From positions 2,740,001 through 2,804,000 of the forward strand of contig NZ_AP014637.1 in the NCBI RefSeq assembly GCF_000829415.1: 64,000 nt of DNA, written 5' to 3'. This document shows positions 1 to 9,636 of the stretch, piece after piece. Source of the stretch: Pseudomonas sp. StFLB209. GTDB lineage: Bacteria > Pseudomonadota > Gammaproteobacteria > Pseudomonadales > Pseudomonadaceae. The translations under genes were made by a program, and so were the position numbers. Under the pieces are notes generated by a model. That model worked only from the letters and a program-made list of their open reading frames with translations. It did not search any database and was not told where the DNA came from. How positions within the stretch are numbered: the stretch's first letter is position 1; every line of letters starts with the position of its first letter.

Positions 1-1
1 G

Positions 2-826
<825 letters not shown>

Positions 827-843
827 CGGGTATACCCCGGCAC

Positions 844-868
844 GCGAGCGGCCAGTTGGCCCGCTCGC
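844..868 (+). terminator. Hairpin after speA
   Basis: GCGAGCGG..CCA pairs with TGG..CCCGCTCGC around a GT loop, with one bulged C. It lies 18 nt after the speA stop. No T-run follows, so it is either a hairpin terminator helped by Rho or an mRNA 3'-end stabiliser shared by two convergent genes. A partial REP-like GTAGGAGCGG follows at about 886. Confidence 0.4.
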
Positions 869-934
869 GAATGCCTGTTGGCCGGTAGGAGCGGCCGGGC
901 GGCGATCCTACAGGGTCTGGCAGCATTCAACCGA

Positions 935-3409
935 TCAGAAGTCGTAACTCACACTCGTGTAGTAGAACGCGCCCTGGGCGCCTTCCGGTGAGGTGATGCT
1001 GTACTTCGGCACGCCATACAACTGCGACCCTTCCAGTTTGTCCGGGTGGCTGTCGAACAGGTTGATCGCACCCACGGTCAGCTTTACACCTTTGGCGAAG
1101 GTGTATGAGACATCCAGGTCGGTGACCCATTGTGCGCTGAAGGTCTGGTCCAGGGCCGGGTTGGTTGCATTACGGCTTTTCCACTCGCCGTAGCGCCGTT
1201 GCGCGACGTTCACGCCCCAGTTGCCATAAGCCCAGTTCGCGCCCAGGGTGAATTTGTTCTCTGGCGTGCCTTCCTCGATCAGGCCTTGCGTGTTGCGGCC
1301 CACAATCTGCGAACCGCTGATACCGCCCACATCCCGCAGCCCGGTGATTTTGGTGTCATTCTGGCTGAAGCCGGCATTGAGATTGAGCTTGCCGAATTCA
1401 TTGAGGTTCAGCCGATAGTTACCGGTCACCTCAATCCCGTTGGTCCGGGTGTCGGCCACGTTGGTGTAGAACGCTGCGCTCTGAATGTTGCTGTACTGGG
1501 TGCCGGCAAACACCGGTGCGACCGTGGCGGCGGTCAGTTGGTCCGACAGGGTGATCCGGTTGTCGATCTCGATACGGTAGGCATCGACCGTCACCGAGGC
1601 ATTTTCCAGCGGTCGCCAGACCAGACCCAGCGAGAAACTGGTCGACTCTTCCGGCTTGAGTGCCTGGCCGCCCAGCAAGCGGGCTTCAGGGCTGTCGGCA
1701 CGCAGCAGGCGCTGTTGCACCTCGACCCAGTTGCCGCTGCCGGTCGGTTGCTCGACCGCCTGGACGCTGAACGACGACAGGCCGCTCTGCACCAGTGACG
1801 GGGCGCGGTAGCCGGTGCTGGCGGTGGCGCGGGCGGCGAGTTGCGGGGTGAAGTCGTAGCGCAGCGACAGCTTGCCGTTGGTGGTGTCGCCGAAGTCAGA
1901 GTAGTGCTCGGAGCGCAGCGCGACGCCAGCCTGGAATTTCTCGGTGATCTGCCCCTCGACATCGACATAGCCGCCGAACACCTTGCGCTCCAGCGAGGCC
2001 GCGTCAACCTGGGTAATCCCCGAGTAGTAGCCGGCCAGGCGGCGGTTGGTGACCGGGTCCAGGGTATTGAACAGCGGACCGTTGGCCCAGCCTTCGGCTT
2101 GCCCCGCACTCAGCTCGTAGTTTTCCTTGCGCCAGGCCACGCCGGCCGAGACCGTCAGCGGCTTGTACAGCAGTCGGGTATCGAAGTCGCGTACCCAGTC
2201 CAGGGTCAGGTTGGTCTGGTCGGCTTCACGCTCGCCGGTGTAGATCTTCGATGGGCTGGCGTTGCCGTAGCTGGGGTTGATCGCATTGCGGTCGGTGGAC
2301 TTGAGCGTGTTGTTGCCGTAGTTCAACGCCAGGTCGAACTTGCCCAGTTGCGCATCCTCCCAGCGCAGGCCGCCGGTGGCCGCGTAGTCTTCAAGGTTGT
2401 AGCGGGTGATCGGAATCCGCCCGTCCGGGTAGCGTGCCAGGGCCACGCTGCCGTAGTTGCTGGCCAGGGTGGTGGGTGGATCGTAGAAGTTTTCCGAGTC
2501 GGTGTTCTTGTGCCCGTAGCTGGCAAAACCGTAGGCGGTGAGCGAGTCGCTGAGATTGATTTCGCTGTTGGCAATGAAATTGTACTGATCCGAGACCGCG
2601 CCCGAGCCCCAGCGCCAGTTGCGGTAACCGTTGTTCTGTTCGCGGGCGGTGTTGATGTTTGGTGAACCGGCATAAAAAATCCGGTTGTCGTCGCGGGTAT
2701 CGCTGGCCGGGTCCTGATTGCCGGCGTCGAAGCTCAGGGTCAGGAAGCCGTCGTTGGGCAGGGCAAAGCCTTTCCAGCCGCTGAGTTTGCGTTGCAGACC
2801 GTCGCCCTTGTCGTAGCCGCCGAAGCGGTAGCCGATGTTGCCGCCTTCATCGCGCTCCTTGAGCACGATGTTGATCACCCCGGCAATGGCATCGGAGCCG
2901 TACTGCGCGGCGGCGCCGTCACGCAGGATTTCCACCCGCTCGATGGCACTGAGCGGAATCAGGCTCAGGTCCACGGCCGCCGCACCACGGGCGTTGACCA
3001 CCCCCTGGCGGGTGACGTTGGCGCTGGCGTGACGGCGCTTGCCGTTGACCAGCACCAGTACCTGGTCAGAGGCCAGGCCCCGCAGCGAAGCGCCCTGGGC
3101 GATGGAACCGGCGAATGCGCCTTGGGGCGATTGCGGAAAACTGAACGACGGCGAAAGTGCCGTCAGCGCCGACTGTAAGTCGTTGGCGCCGGTGGTTTGC
3201 AGTTGCTCTGAAGACAGCACATCGACCGGTGCGGCACTTTCCAGTGCGGTGAGGTCACTGCGCCGGGTGCCGACCACCACGACGGTGTCGAGTTTACCGG
3301 CGCTGTCGCTGGCTGCCGGGCTTGAAGTTTCTGCGGCCAGCGCGGGCAAGGCCAGGCCGCTGGCGACCAGTGCAATGGCACCGGCCAGTGGGTTGAGACG
3401 CACGTTCAT
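935..3409 (-). CDS. TonB-dependent outer-membrane receptor
   Basis: 824 residues. A signal peptide (about 1-26, ending LPALAAE) is followed by a plug domain (TGANDLQSALTALSPSF, then VEILRDGAAAQYGSDAIAGV, the usual end of plug) and a 22-strand-type barrel ending in ...YYTSVSYDF with the terminal aromatic needed for outer-membrane insertion. It would import a scarce ligand using TonB energy. The start at 3409 is chosen because AGGGG lies just upstream and because it begins the signal peptide; an ATG eight codons earlier has no clear ribosome site. It lies downstream of, and in the same direction as, a second receptor gene (start 5826), and both border the organosulfur region. Ligand unknown; an organosulfur compound is inferred from context only. 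Confidence 0.88.
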   Translation of the reverse strand: MNVRLNPLAGAIALVASGLALPALAAETSSPAASDSAGKLDTVVVVGTRRSDLTALESAAPVDVLSSEQLQTTGANDLQSALTALSPSFSFPQSPQGAFAGSIAQGASLRGLASDQVLVLVNGKRRHASANVTRQGVVNARGAAAVDLSLIPLSAIERVEILRDGAAAQYGSDAIAGVINIVLKERDEGGNIGYRFGGYDKGDGLQRKLSGWKGFALPNDGFLTLSFDAGNQDPASDTRDDNRIFYAGSPNINTAREQNNGYRNWRWGSGAVSDQYNFIANSEINLSDSLTAYGFASYGHKNTDSENFYDPPTTLASNYGSVALARYPDGRIPITRYNLEDYAATGGLRWEDAQLGKFDLALNYGNNTLKSTDRNAINPSYGNASPSKIYTGEREADQTNLTLDWVRDFDTRLLYKPLTVSAGVAWRKENYELSAGQAEGWANGPLFNTLDPVTNRRLAGYYSGITQVDAASLERKVFGGYVDVEGQITEKFQAGVALRSEHYSDFGDTTNGKLSLRYDFTPQLAARATASTGYRAPSLVQSGLSSFSVQAVEQPTGSGNWVEVQQRLLRADSPEARLLGGQALKPEESTSFSLGLVWRPLENASVTVDAYRIEIDNRITLSDQLTAATVAPVFAGTQYSNIQSAAFYTNVADTRTNGIEVTGNYRLNLNEFGKLNLNAGFSQNDTKITGLRDVGGISGSQIVGRNTQGLIEEGTPENKFTLGANWAYGNWGVNVAQRRYGEWKSRNATNPALDQTFSAQWVTDLDVSYTFAKGVKLTVGAINLFDSHPDKLEGSQLYGVPKYSITSPEGAQGAFYYTSVSYDF

Positions 3410-3439
3410 GATGACCCCTATAGGGAAAGGCAATTTTTC

Positions 3440-3538
3440 AGGTACGCAGGAGGGCCGTAGGGGGGCGTAGGAGGGGCCGTAGGAGGGGCTTCAGCCCCGA
3501 ATCTTCTAAACCCCTAAACCCCTAAACCCTAAACCCCG
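3440..3538. repeat. REP-like and CCCCTAAA tandem repeats
   Basis: The 161-nt gap between the two receptor genes holds three to four degenerate copies of a GTAGGAGGGGC-type unit (3455-3497), the last resembling a Pseudomonas REP (GTAGGAGGGGCTTCAGCCCC). These are followed by a short tandem array of CCCCTAAA (3506-3537, about 3.5 units of 7-8 nt). No gene is visible here. Confidence 0.6.
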
Positions 3539-3570
3539 TTCGCGGATCGAGCCGCTCCTGCCGTTGATCC

Positions 3571-5826
3571 TCAGAACCGCTGGGTCACCGAGACGCCCAC
3601 GGTGCGTGGGTCGCCGTAGACGATCACGTTCTGCCCGGTGGCGCCGTTGGGGCGGCCGTGAACCTGGTATTCGCGGTTGGTAAGGTTGTTGGCAAAGCCG
3701 GTGACGCTGAGTTTTTCGTCCGGGCTGAACCAGGTCAGGCGTGCGTTGGCCAGGGTGTAATGCGGCTGGCTCAGTTCCTTGTCGACACTGCTCTGGCGGT
3801 CGGCGAGGAAGTATTCCTTGTCGCGCAAGCTCACGTCGCCGCCCACCACCAGCTTGCCGCCAACCTCAAGCGGTATGGTGTAGTCGGCGCCCAGCGATAC
3901 CACGTACTTGGGCGAGCGCACGAAGCGGTTGCCGCTGTAGTCGGCGGTCACTGCGCCGGTGGTCGGGTTGACGTTCTTGAAGTCGGTGTATTCGGTGTCC
4001 AGATACGACAGCGCGGCGCGCAGGTGCAGGTACTCGGTCGGCTGGCCTTCGAGTTCCAGCTCGGCGCCCTTGACCTTGCCCTTGGCGCCGTTGGTCAGTG
4101 CTGTGGTCAGGATGCCGTTGTTGACGGTCAGCAGGTTCACCTGGATGTCGGAGTAGTCGTAGTAGAACACGTTGGCGTTGGCGATCAGCCGGCCCTTGAA
4201 CCACTCCGACTTCAGGCCCAGCTCGTAGGCATCCAGTTCTTCCGGGTCGACAGTGCTGAGCTGCGCCAGGCTGGTGGACAGGCCGGTGTTGAAACCGCCG
4301 GAACGGAAGCCGTGGGCGTAACGGGCGAACACCCGCACGTTGTCGTTGATGCGGTATTCAGGCGTGACGTCGTAGGTCCAGGCGTCCCAGGTCTTGTCGC
4401 GCTCGCTGCTGCCGTTCGCCCCGGCGCTGCTCAGCGGGATCAGCGGGCCGGTGGCGGTGGCGCGGGTCAGCTGGGTCAGGTTCAGATCAATGTCTTTCTT
4501 TTCCTGGGTGTAGCGCAGGCCGGTGGTCAGGGTGAAATTGTCGGTCAGGTCAAAGGCGACGTTGCCGAACAGCGCGTAGCTGTCGGTGCTGTGGTCAAAA
4601 TTCAGGTCGCGCAGCACGGTTGCACCGACCTGATTGGAGCCGGTGCCGTTGGGCGAGGTGCCCGGTGCGATGCTGCGGATGCCGGAGCTGTCGAGGTCTT
4701 CGTGGAAATAATGCGCGCCTGCCAGCCAGCGCAGGCGCTCCTGCTGCGGCGAGGCCAGGCGCAGTTCCTGGGAGTACTGGCGGTACTCGTTGTCGCTGAG
4801 TGAGGTGCCGTTGACTTCGTAAGGGGTGTAGTCGCCGTCGCTGAACGATTTGCTGCGGATGTAGTCGTAAGCAGTGATCGAGGTCAGGGTGTAGTCGCCC
4901 AGGTGCCAGTTCAGGGTCAGCGAACTGCCGTCATGGTCCAGGCGCGAGCTTTCATTGACGTTGAGCTCGATCCGGCGGCCTTCAGGGCGCTGGTAGCCAA
5001 CGTTGTAATAAGTGCCGGTCGGCAGCGAACCGTTGCTGCCGTCGCCCTTGTACTCGCGGCTGTGGATTTTCCACAGGGCGTCCAGGTCCGGGGTCAGTTG
5101 AGCGAGAAACTGCACGCGGGCGGCTTTCTTGTTGACGTCGCCGTAGGTGTGATCGTTGGTTTCGTTGGTGGTGAAGCCATCGCGCTCTTCGGAGTACAGC
5201 GACACCCGTGCGGCGAGTTTTTCATCCACCAGCGCACCGCCCAGCGCGCCGCTGAGAATACGCTCGTTCTTGCTGCCAAAACCGATGGTGCCGTAGCCGT
5301 CAGTGTCGAAGCCGGGTTTCTTCGAAATGATATTCACCGCACCGGCGGTGGTGTTCTTGCCGTACAGGGTGCCTTGCGGGCCACGCAGGATTTCGATGCG
5401 CTCAAGGTCAAACAGTGGGCCGCCGCCGGCGATAGGCGCATTGAGGTACACGTCGTCGGCGTAGATACCGACCGGATAAACCGTAGCAGCACCGGTATCG
5501 CCAGTGCCCAGGCCGCGAATGTACCAGCGCGGACGACCGTCGCCGTCGGGGTTCTTGGCCGCGGCGTTGGGGACGAAGGTGGTGATGTCGCCCACCGTGC
5601 GCACGCCGTCGGCGGTAATGCTCGAACCGTTGACCACCGACACGGCGGCAGGCACTTCCTGCACGGTCTGTTCGCGGCGCTGTGCGGTGACGGTCACGGT
5701 TTTCAGGGCTGGCGCCGGTTCGGCGGCGGTGCCGGTCTGCTCGGCAGCCCAGGCCAGGCTGGTGCCGCTGCCACCCAGGGCCAGCGTCAGCCAGATGCCC
5801 CGGGTAATCGGATTGATCTTCAACAT
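3571..5826 (-). CDS. TonB-dependent outer-membrane receptor, iron/aromatic-uptake type
   Basis: 751 residues. Signal peptide 1-28 (ending LAWAAEQ), then a TonB box-like segment (KTVTVTAQRREQ), a plug (QEVPAAVSVV, VEILRGPQGTLYGKNTTAGAVNI) and a barrel that ends VGVSVTQRF with the C-terminal Phe. The VTAQRREQ...LYGKNTTAGAVN pattern is that of the large receptor subfamily common in sphingomonads and pseudomonads. Start 5826 is preceded by GGGGATTTCATC. A sigma54 promoter match lies at 5910-5924 and an SfnR-type palindrome at 6086-6098, tying this gene to the sulfur-starvation regulon. It probably leads an operon with the receptor downstream. Ligand not determinable. Confidence 0.88.
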   Translation of the reverse strand: MLKINPITRGIWLTLALGGSGTSLAWAAEQTGTAAEPAPALKTVTVTAQRREQTVQEVPAAVSVVNGSSITADGVRTVGDITTFVPNAAAKNPDGDGRPRWYIRGLGTGDTGAATVYPVGIYADDVYLNAPIAGGGPLFDLERIEILRGPQGTLYGKNTTAGAVNIISKKPGFDTDGYGTIGFGSKNERILSGALGGALVDEKLAARVSLYSEERDGFTTNETNDHTYGDVNKKAARVQFLAQLTPDLDALWKIHSREYKGDGSNGSLPTGTYYNVGYQRPEGRRIELNVNESSRLDHDGSSLTLNWHLGDYTLTSITAYDYIRSKSFSDGDYTPYEVNGTSLSDNEYRQYSQELRLASPQQERLRWLAGAHYFHEDLDSSGIRSIAPGTSPNGTGSNQVGATVLRDLNFDHSTDSYALFGNVAFDLTDNFTLTTGLRYTQEKKDIDLNLTQLTRATATGPLIPLSSAGANGSSERDKTWDAWTYDVTPEYRINDNVRVFARYAHGFRSGGFNTGLSTSLAQLSTVDPEELDAYELGLKSEWFKGRLIANANVFYYDYSDIQVNLLTVNNGILTTALTNGAKGKVKGAELELEGQPTEYLHLRAALSYLDTEYTDFKNVNPTTGAVTADYSGNRFVRSPKYVVSLGADYTIPLEVGGKLVVGGDVSLRDKEYFLADRQSSVDKELSQPHYTLANARLTWFSPDEKLSVTGFANNLTNREYQVHGRPNGATGQNVIVYGDPRTVGVSVTQRF

Positions 5827-5909
5827 GATGAAATCCCCATAAGACGCAAGAAGTAACGACTGCGCATTCTTGTCGGTGGTGGATGCGCTAGATGCTCAGA
5901 GGGGGAATA

Positions 5910-5924
5910 GCAGGGTCTGTGCCA
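5910..5924 (-). promoter_or_regulatory. sigma54 -24/-12 promoter for the receptor gene at 5826
   Basis: Read on the minus strand the sequence is TGGCACAGACCCTGC. It has GG and GC with the correct 10-nt spacing and a perfect TGGCAC box; only the first T of TTGC is changed. The predicted transcription start is about 5898, giving a leader of about 70 nt. Confidence 0.7.
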
Positions 5925-6085
5925 GTTGCCGAAGCCATGGCCAGAGAAACTTTTTAATTTTTAACTAATTGATTAAAAAGGATTTTTATTTTCATCAGCA
6001 GGCCGCGTGGACGGCTTTTGCGGCCGCGCGGCTCATTGCTCGGGCCAGACTGCGTCCTGGCCGTCAGGGGTTGCTGGCGGGCTGC

Positions 6086-6098
6086 TTCTGGAGCAGCA
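6086..6098. promoter_or_regulatory. Candidate SfnR-type activator site
   Basis: TTCTG-GAG-CAGCA, one mismatch from the palindrome TGCTG-N3-CAGCA seen at 19442, 19474 and 36463. It lies about 160 nt upstream of the -24/-12 element, a normal distance for an enhancer-binding protein. Confidence 0.45.
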
Positions 6099-6151
6099 CT
6101 GCGCTGCTGGAGGCGAGACAGCCAGGCAGCCAGCGGCTGCCTGTCGAACGC

Positions 6152-7720
6152 TCAGGGCAAGCTTCTGATTAACGTCGGCTGCTTGGCCGAGTCGGCGTTT
6201 TCGAACAAAAACGAGAAATCCGCGGCCAGGCCGCTCTTGCCGGCGATTTTCGCGTTCTTGTGGCAACCGTCGCACGAGACATTCTGAATATAGGTTTCCA
6301 GCACGGTGTTGGCCGCCGGAACATTGCCGTCGCTGTTGAAGGTGCCGTACACCAAGGGTGCAGGCGCGTTGGCGCCAGGTTCGGGGCTCGGTGCGGTCGG
6401 CGAGCCATCCCACAGGACGTTGATCAGTTTGTAGTACTGAAACACCGACTGGCCGTTGGTCTTGCTGGCAATGGCCTGCTGCACGGCGCTGTTGAGGGCG
6501 TTCATGTAGCTGCTCAGCGGGTACTCGCGGCTGACCTGAACCGGCTCGCTGCGCGGGAAGTTATCGGTGCAGCCGGAGGCATTGCAGGTGATGCGTTCCT
6601 GGTTGGGGGGGCAGCTGCTGCCTGTGCAGTTGGGGTTGTTGAAGGTGTAGCCGGCCGCCGGCGCCGGGCCGCCGTCGGGGACGTTGTCGACATGCTCGAA
6701 GGTGGTCCAGACGAAGTCCGGCAGGCTTTCGGTCTTGTGAATGATGTGCAGGCCGACCAGGCCCACCACTTCCTGGGCGCACTCGCCAGTGTCGGGACGT
6801 TGCAGCCAGGTCACGCTGGTCAGGTAGCGCGAATACAGCTGCGGCTTGCCGGTGAGGATACGCCACGCCGCCTTGATCTCGAATGCCCCCAACTGTTCCT
6901 GCGCGACCGGTTTGGCGGGCGGGTTGCGAAAGTGGGCGCCAGCTGGCAGCGACAGGCCTTGCGGGCTCTTGCCATCCTGGTTGGTGGCGACTCGTAGCTG
7001 GTCGGCGGCGTCATACAGTGAATTGGCGACAATGTAGTCGAACTCGGCCTTGCCAACCTTGCGCTCGAAGTACACCAGATTGCCGGCCTGGTCGGTCAGC
7101 CAGCCGCCAGTGGCCTCAAGGGTCGGATCAGGGGTGGTGGCCGGGGTGCTGGAAGAAATATGAAAGCGGTGTCTGGCGCTCACCGCACTTTCGGAGGTGG
7201 CGGTCAGAAATTTGCGCGCACCGCTACGCACCGAGCCGAGGCTGGCCCTGGCCTGGCAGCCGACCGGTGCCGGCGCCTGGACGCCCCAGGCGCTGGGCGG
7301 CACCGCGCCGGGCAGGAAGATATCGTTGGCATCTTTATAGCTGGACCACAGCGGCACGATGCTCATCGGCTGGCTGGTATGGGTCGGTACGCCGAACTGG
7401 CTGGCAGGGCTGTGCAGGTCTGGCTCGCCGGCCAGGCTCGGGTTGGTTGGCCAGCCTGGATTGACCGGCCAGTTCATCGCGATGAACATCTGCCAGGCGT
7501 AACAATTGATGGTTTTCTGCGACAGCAAAAATGGATTGTCGCTGGTCAGAAAGCTGCCACTGTTGGGGTCGAACACCAGCTGCTGTACGCATTGTTCCGG
7601 TGTCTGCGGGTTGGCCGCCGCCAGGCTGGTCTGGGCAGTCAGACCCCACGACAGCAGCGCCAGCAAGGTGCCGAGCAGGCCTGCACGGCCTCGTTCGATG
7701 AGGGCGGTAAACAAGCGCAT
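6152..7720 (-). CDS. Exported protein with one C-terminal c-type heme motif, function unknown
   Basis: 522 residues. It has a long signal peptide (1-36, ending TSLAAA) and then a large domain of no family I can name; recognisable blocks are YAWQMFIAMNWPVNP, FVWTTFEHVDNVPDG and a Cys-rich patch ITCNASGC. Close to the C-terminus is CDGCH, a covalent heme c attachment site, followed by FSFLFENADS. It should therefore be a periplasmic monoheme c-type protein or an oxidoreductase with a fused heme. Start 7720 has GGGAG seven nt upstream. It follows the gene starting at 9517 with a 66-nt gap, probably as an operon. An electron-acceptor partner for that protein is a guess. Confidence 0.7.
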   Translation of the reverse strand: MRLFTALIERGRAGLLGTLLALLSWGLTAQTSLAAANPQTPEQCVQQLVFDPNSGSFLTSDNPFLLSQKTINCYAWQMFIAMNWPVNPGWPTNPSLAGEPDLHSPASQFGVPTHTSQPMSIVPLWSSYKDANDIFLPGAVPPSAWGVQAPAPVGCQARASLGSVRSGARKFLTATSESAVSARHRFHISSSTPATTPDPTLEATGGWLTDQAGNLVYFERKVGKAEFDYIVANSLYDAADQLRVATNQDGKSPQGLSLPAGAHFRNPPAKPVAQEQLGAFEIKAAWRILTGKPQLYSRYLTSVTWLQRPDTGECAQEVVGLVGLHIIHKTESLPDFVWTTFEHVDNVPDGGPAPAAGYTFNNPNCTGSSCPPNQERITCNASGCTDNFPRSEPVQVSREYPLSSYMNALNSAVQQAIASKTNGQSVFQYYKLINVLWDGSPTAPSPEPGANAPAPLVYGTFNSDGNVPAANTVLETYIQNVSCDGCHKNAKIAGKSGLAADFSFLFENADSAKQPTLIRSLP

Positions 7721-7786
7721 GATACTGCTCCCTGCAAGCCGCAGACCCGCGCCAGCGAGTGCGCTGCGCGGGTCCGGCGTGATTGG

Positions 7787-9517
7787 TTAAAGGACCGGCA
7801 CGATCGCCAGTGAGCTGGCCCATGGATGCTCGTCAGCACTTGGGTTGGCGGCTTCGGACGGGTTCAGCGCACGCAGTTGCACCAGCCCGGGCGCGGCGTT
7901 GGCCGCCACCTTGATGGTCATGACATAGCCTTGGGTACCGTTGGCCGATGTTACCCCCGGAACCGGCGTGGCGTTGGCCAGAAATTCGCTGACCTGCGCT
8001 GTCACCCCGGGGTTGGAGAACTCAATGCGCGCCGTTGCGGCGGTGGTGCCGGCGTCGGCGCCTTGCACCACCAGCACGAACTGATGACTGCTGCCGGGCT
8101 TGAGCAAGGCCGGCAGGTCGCTGGGCGACTCGCCGTAGAACAGCTCCAGTGGCAGCAACTGCACCGGATAAGGCTGGATCGCCGTGGTGCGGTCAGCCAC
8201 GCAAGGGGTGATGGGCGGCTCAATGCTGTTCAGTGTGCTGGCCGACAGCGCCACTTTCATCTGGTTGGCAATCTGCCCGATGTACTCGATCGGCTTGCCG
8301 TCGATGGTGACGTCGCTGATTGAAAAACCGGCACTTTCCGGGATTTCGAACACCGCATGGAGGATCTGGTCGATGCCGCCAGGGCCTGTACCGGCGCTGC
8401 CACGGGTGACTTTCCAGTACTGGCTGACATCCTCGCCCTTGGGGCCTTTCCAGTTCGCGAAGCTCTGCGGCTGCTGCAGATACAGGCCCACCGGGTCGGT
8501 CAGGGTGATGCGGTTAGCGCCTGCCAGGCTATTGGCACTGAAACCGATGAACGGGTCGGAGTTACGGAAATTCTGTCCGTACTGTGCACAGCAGATCAGG
8601 GTCTGCGCGTTGACGCTGCTGGCGTCGGGACGCTGAATGGTTGCGGCCCCCGCCAGGTAGATTTCGGCGCTCAGGGTATTGGGCCCGGAAGTCAGGTGCA
8701 GCGCGCCGCCATATTGGCCGGGAACGCGTGCGGTGCCCGAGTTCCACTTATTGGTCACGTCGTAAGCCGCCCGCCCGGTGGTCGGATCGATCACCGGCTC
8801 GCCTTTCTTGCCGGTCGGCTGATCGTAGGCGTAGCGCAGGTACAGGTCTTCAATCACCACCGACGGATCGATGTAGTCCTTGTACAGGCCCAGCACCGCT
8901 TCAGGATTGATACGCCACAGGGTCAGGTAATAAGCCGGGTTTTCGCAGGTGAACATGACGCTGCGCAGCTTGCCGTTGGCATCGCGGGTGATCGACCACT
9001 CGCAGTATTCGTCCAGCCAGCCACGTGGGCCGGACGGCGAGAACGGCTTGTAGGGGCCGTTCCAGTCGATCTGCGGACAGCGAACGGTTGGCAGGTTGAG
9101 CAGGTTGCCAGTGCCTTGCGGGTCATACAGCTTGAGGGCCGTGCCGTTGATGTCGATCTCGCCGTTGTCGGCCAGGGCCATGACCTGTTCCATGCTCAGT
9201 GGTTTGCCGCCCAGTTGCGGGTTGGCGGCCGAGCCTGCCTGGGTCAGGTAGACAATCAGGCGGTTGGGGAACGGTGTCCATTCAACCGGCGTTGCGTTGT
9301 CGTCGAAGCCCTCGACCAGCGGGTTGTAGTAACCCGCTCGTGGTGCGTCATTGAGGCTGCTCCACGGGTTGCCGATGATCGCCGCCTGGGTCCAGCCATC
9401 GAGGTTGTTGCTCCAGTCGGTTTCAAACTGCGGCAACTGCTGCTCCAGGCCCAGTTTCTGAAAGTCCTTCGGGGCCTGCCCGGCGGGTGAGGTGAACTGC
9501 TTTAAAGGCGTACTCAT
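7787..9517 (-). CDS. Large protein of unknown function
   Basis: 576 residues with no signal peptide at the N-terminus (MSTPLKQFTSPAGQAPKDF). I do not recognise a family. Visible features are many aromatic and Pro residues, a Cys pair (LICCAQYG, around residue 310), scattered Cys (VRCPQIDW, LDEYCEW, FTCENPAYY) and a Thr/Ala/Val-rich C-terminal 120 residues that look like a beta-sandwich domain (FVLVVQGADAGTTAATARIEF). The start is supported by GGAGAG eight nt upstream. It is the middle gene of a three-gene minus-strand group (10131 to 6152) downstream of a divergent Lrp regulator. Enzyme, structural protein or substrate of the adjacent cytochrome are all possible. Confidence 0.65.
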   Translation of the reverse strand: MSTPLKQFTSPAGQAPKDFQKLGLEQQLPQFETDWSNNLDGWTQAAIIGNPWSSLNDAPRAGYYNPLVEGFDDNATPVEWTPFPNRLIVYLTQAGSAANPQLGGKPLSMEQVMALADNGEIDINGTALKLYDPQGTGNLLNLPTVRCPQIDWNGPYKPFSPSGPRGWLDEYCEWSITRDANGKLRSVMFTCENPAYYLTLWRINPEAVLGLYKDYIDPSVVIEDLYLRYAYDQPTGKKGEPVIDPTTGRAAYDVTNKWNSGTARVPGQYGGALHLTSGPNTLSAEIYLAGAATIQRPDASSVNAQTLICCAQYGQNFRNSDPFIGFSANSLAGANRITLTDPVGLYLQQPQSFANWKGPKGEDVSQYWKVTRGSAGTGPGGIDQILHAVFEIPESAGFSISDVTIDGKPIEYIGQIANQMKVALSASTLNSIEPPITPCVADRTTAIQPYPVQLLPLELFYGESPSDLPALLKPGSSHQFVLVVQGADAGTTAATARIEFSNPGVTAQVSEFLANATPVPGVTSANGTQGYVMTIKVAANAAPGLVQLRALNPSEAANPSADEHPWASSLAIVPVL

Positions 9518-9568
9518 GACAACTCTCCAACGGCAAGTGGTGAATGAAAGAGGGAGCAGAAAGCATTA

Positions 9569-9614
9569 CCGGAGGGACTCCGGTCGAAACCTGATGCAGA
9601 TCCTGTGCATCAGG
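9569..9614 (-). promoter_or_regulatory. Two tandem hairpins between the 164-aa gene and the 576-aa gene
   Basis: CCGGAG-GGA-CTCCGG (9569-9583) is followed by a 9-bp stem CCTGATGCA/TGCATCAGG with a 7-nt loop (9590-9614). They lie in the 119-nt spacer inside the minus-strand gene group. No T-run follows, so attenuation, processing or partial termination are equally open. Confidence 0.4.
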
Positions 9615-9636
9615 TCAGCGGCGTGAGGTGTTGAGA

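Larger units (their letters stand above)
5827..6151. other. Intergenic control region upstream of the receptor gene
   Basis: 325 nt without a convincing gene. It holds the sigma54 promoter match (5910-5924), an AT-rich stretch (5950-5990) suited to IHF-type bending and a run of GCTGC/GCAGC inverted repeats (6070-6140) that includes the candidate activator site at 6086-6098. Small frames in it lack ribosome sites. Confidence 0.6.

Noticed and set aside
3506..3537. A true telomere or linear replicon end at the CCCCTAAA repeats
   Set aside because: Only 3.5 units, internal to the sequence and flanked by ordinary genes; bacterial telomeres do not use this repeat.
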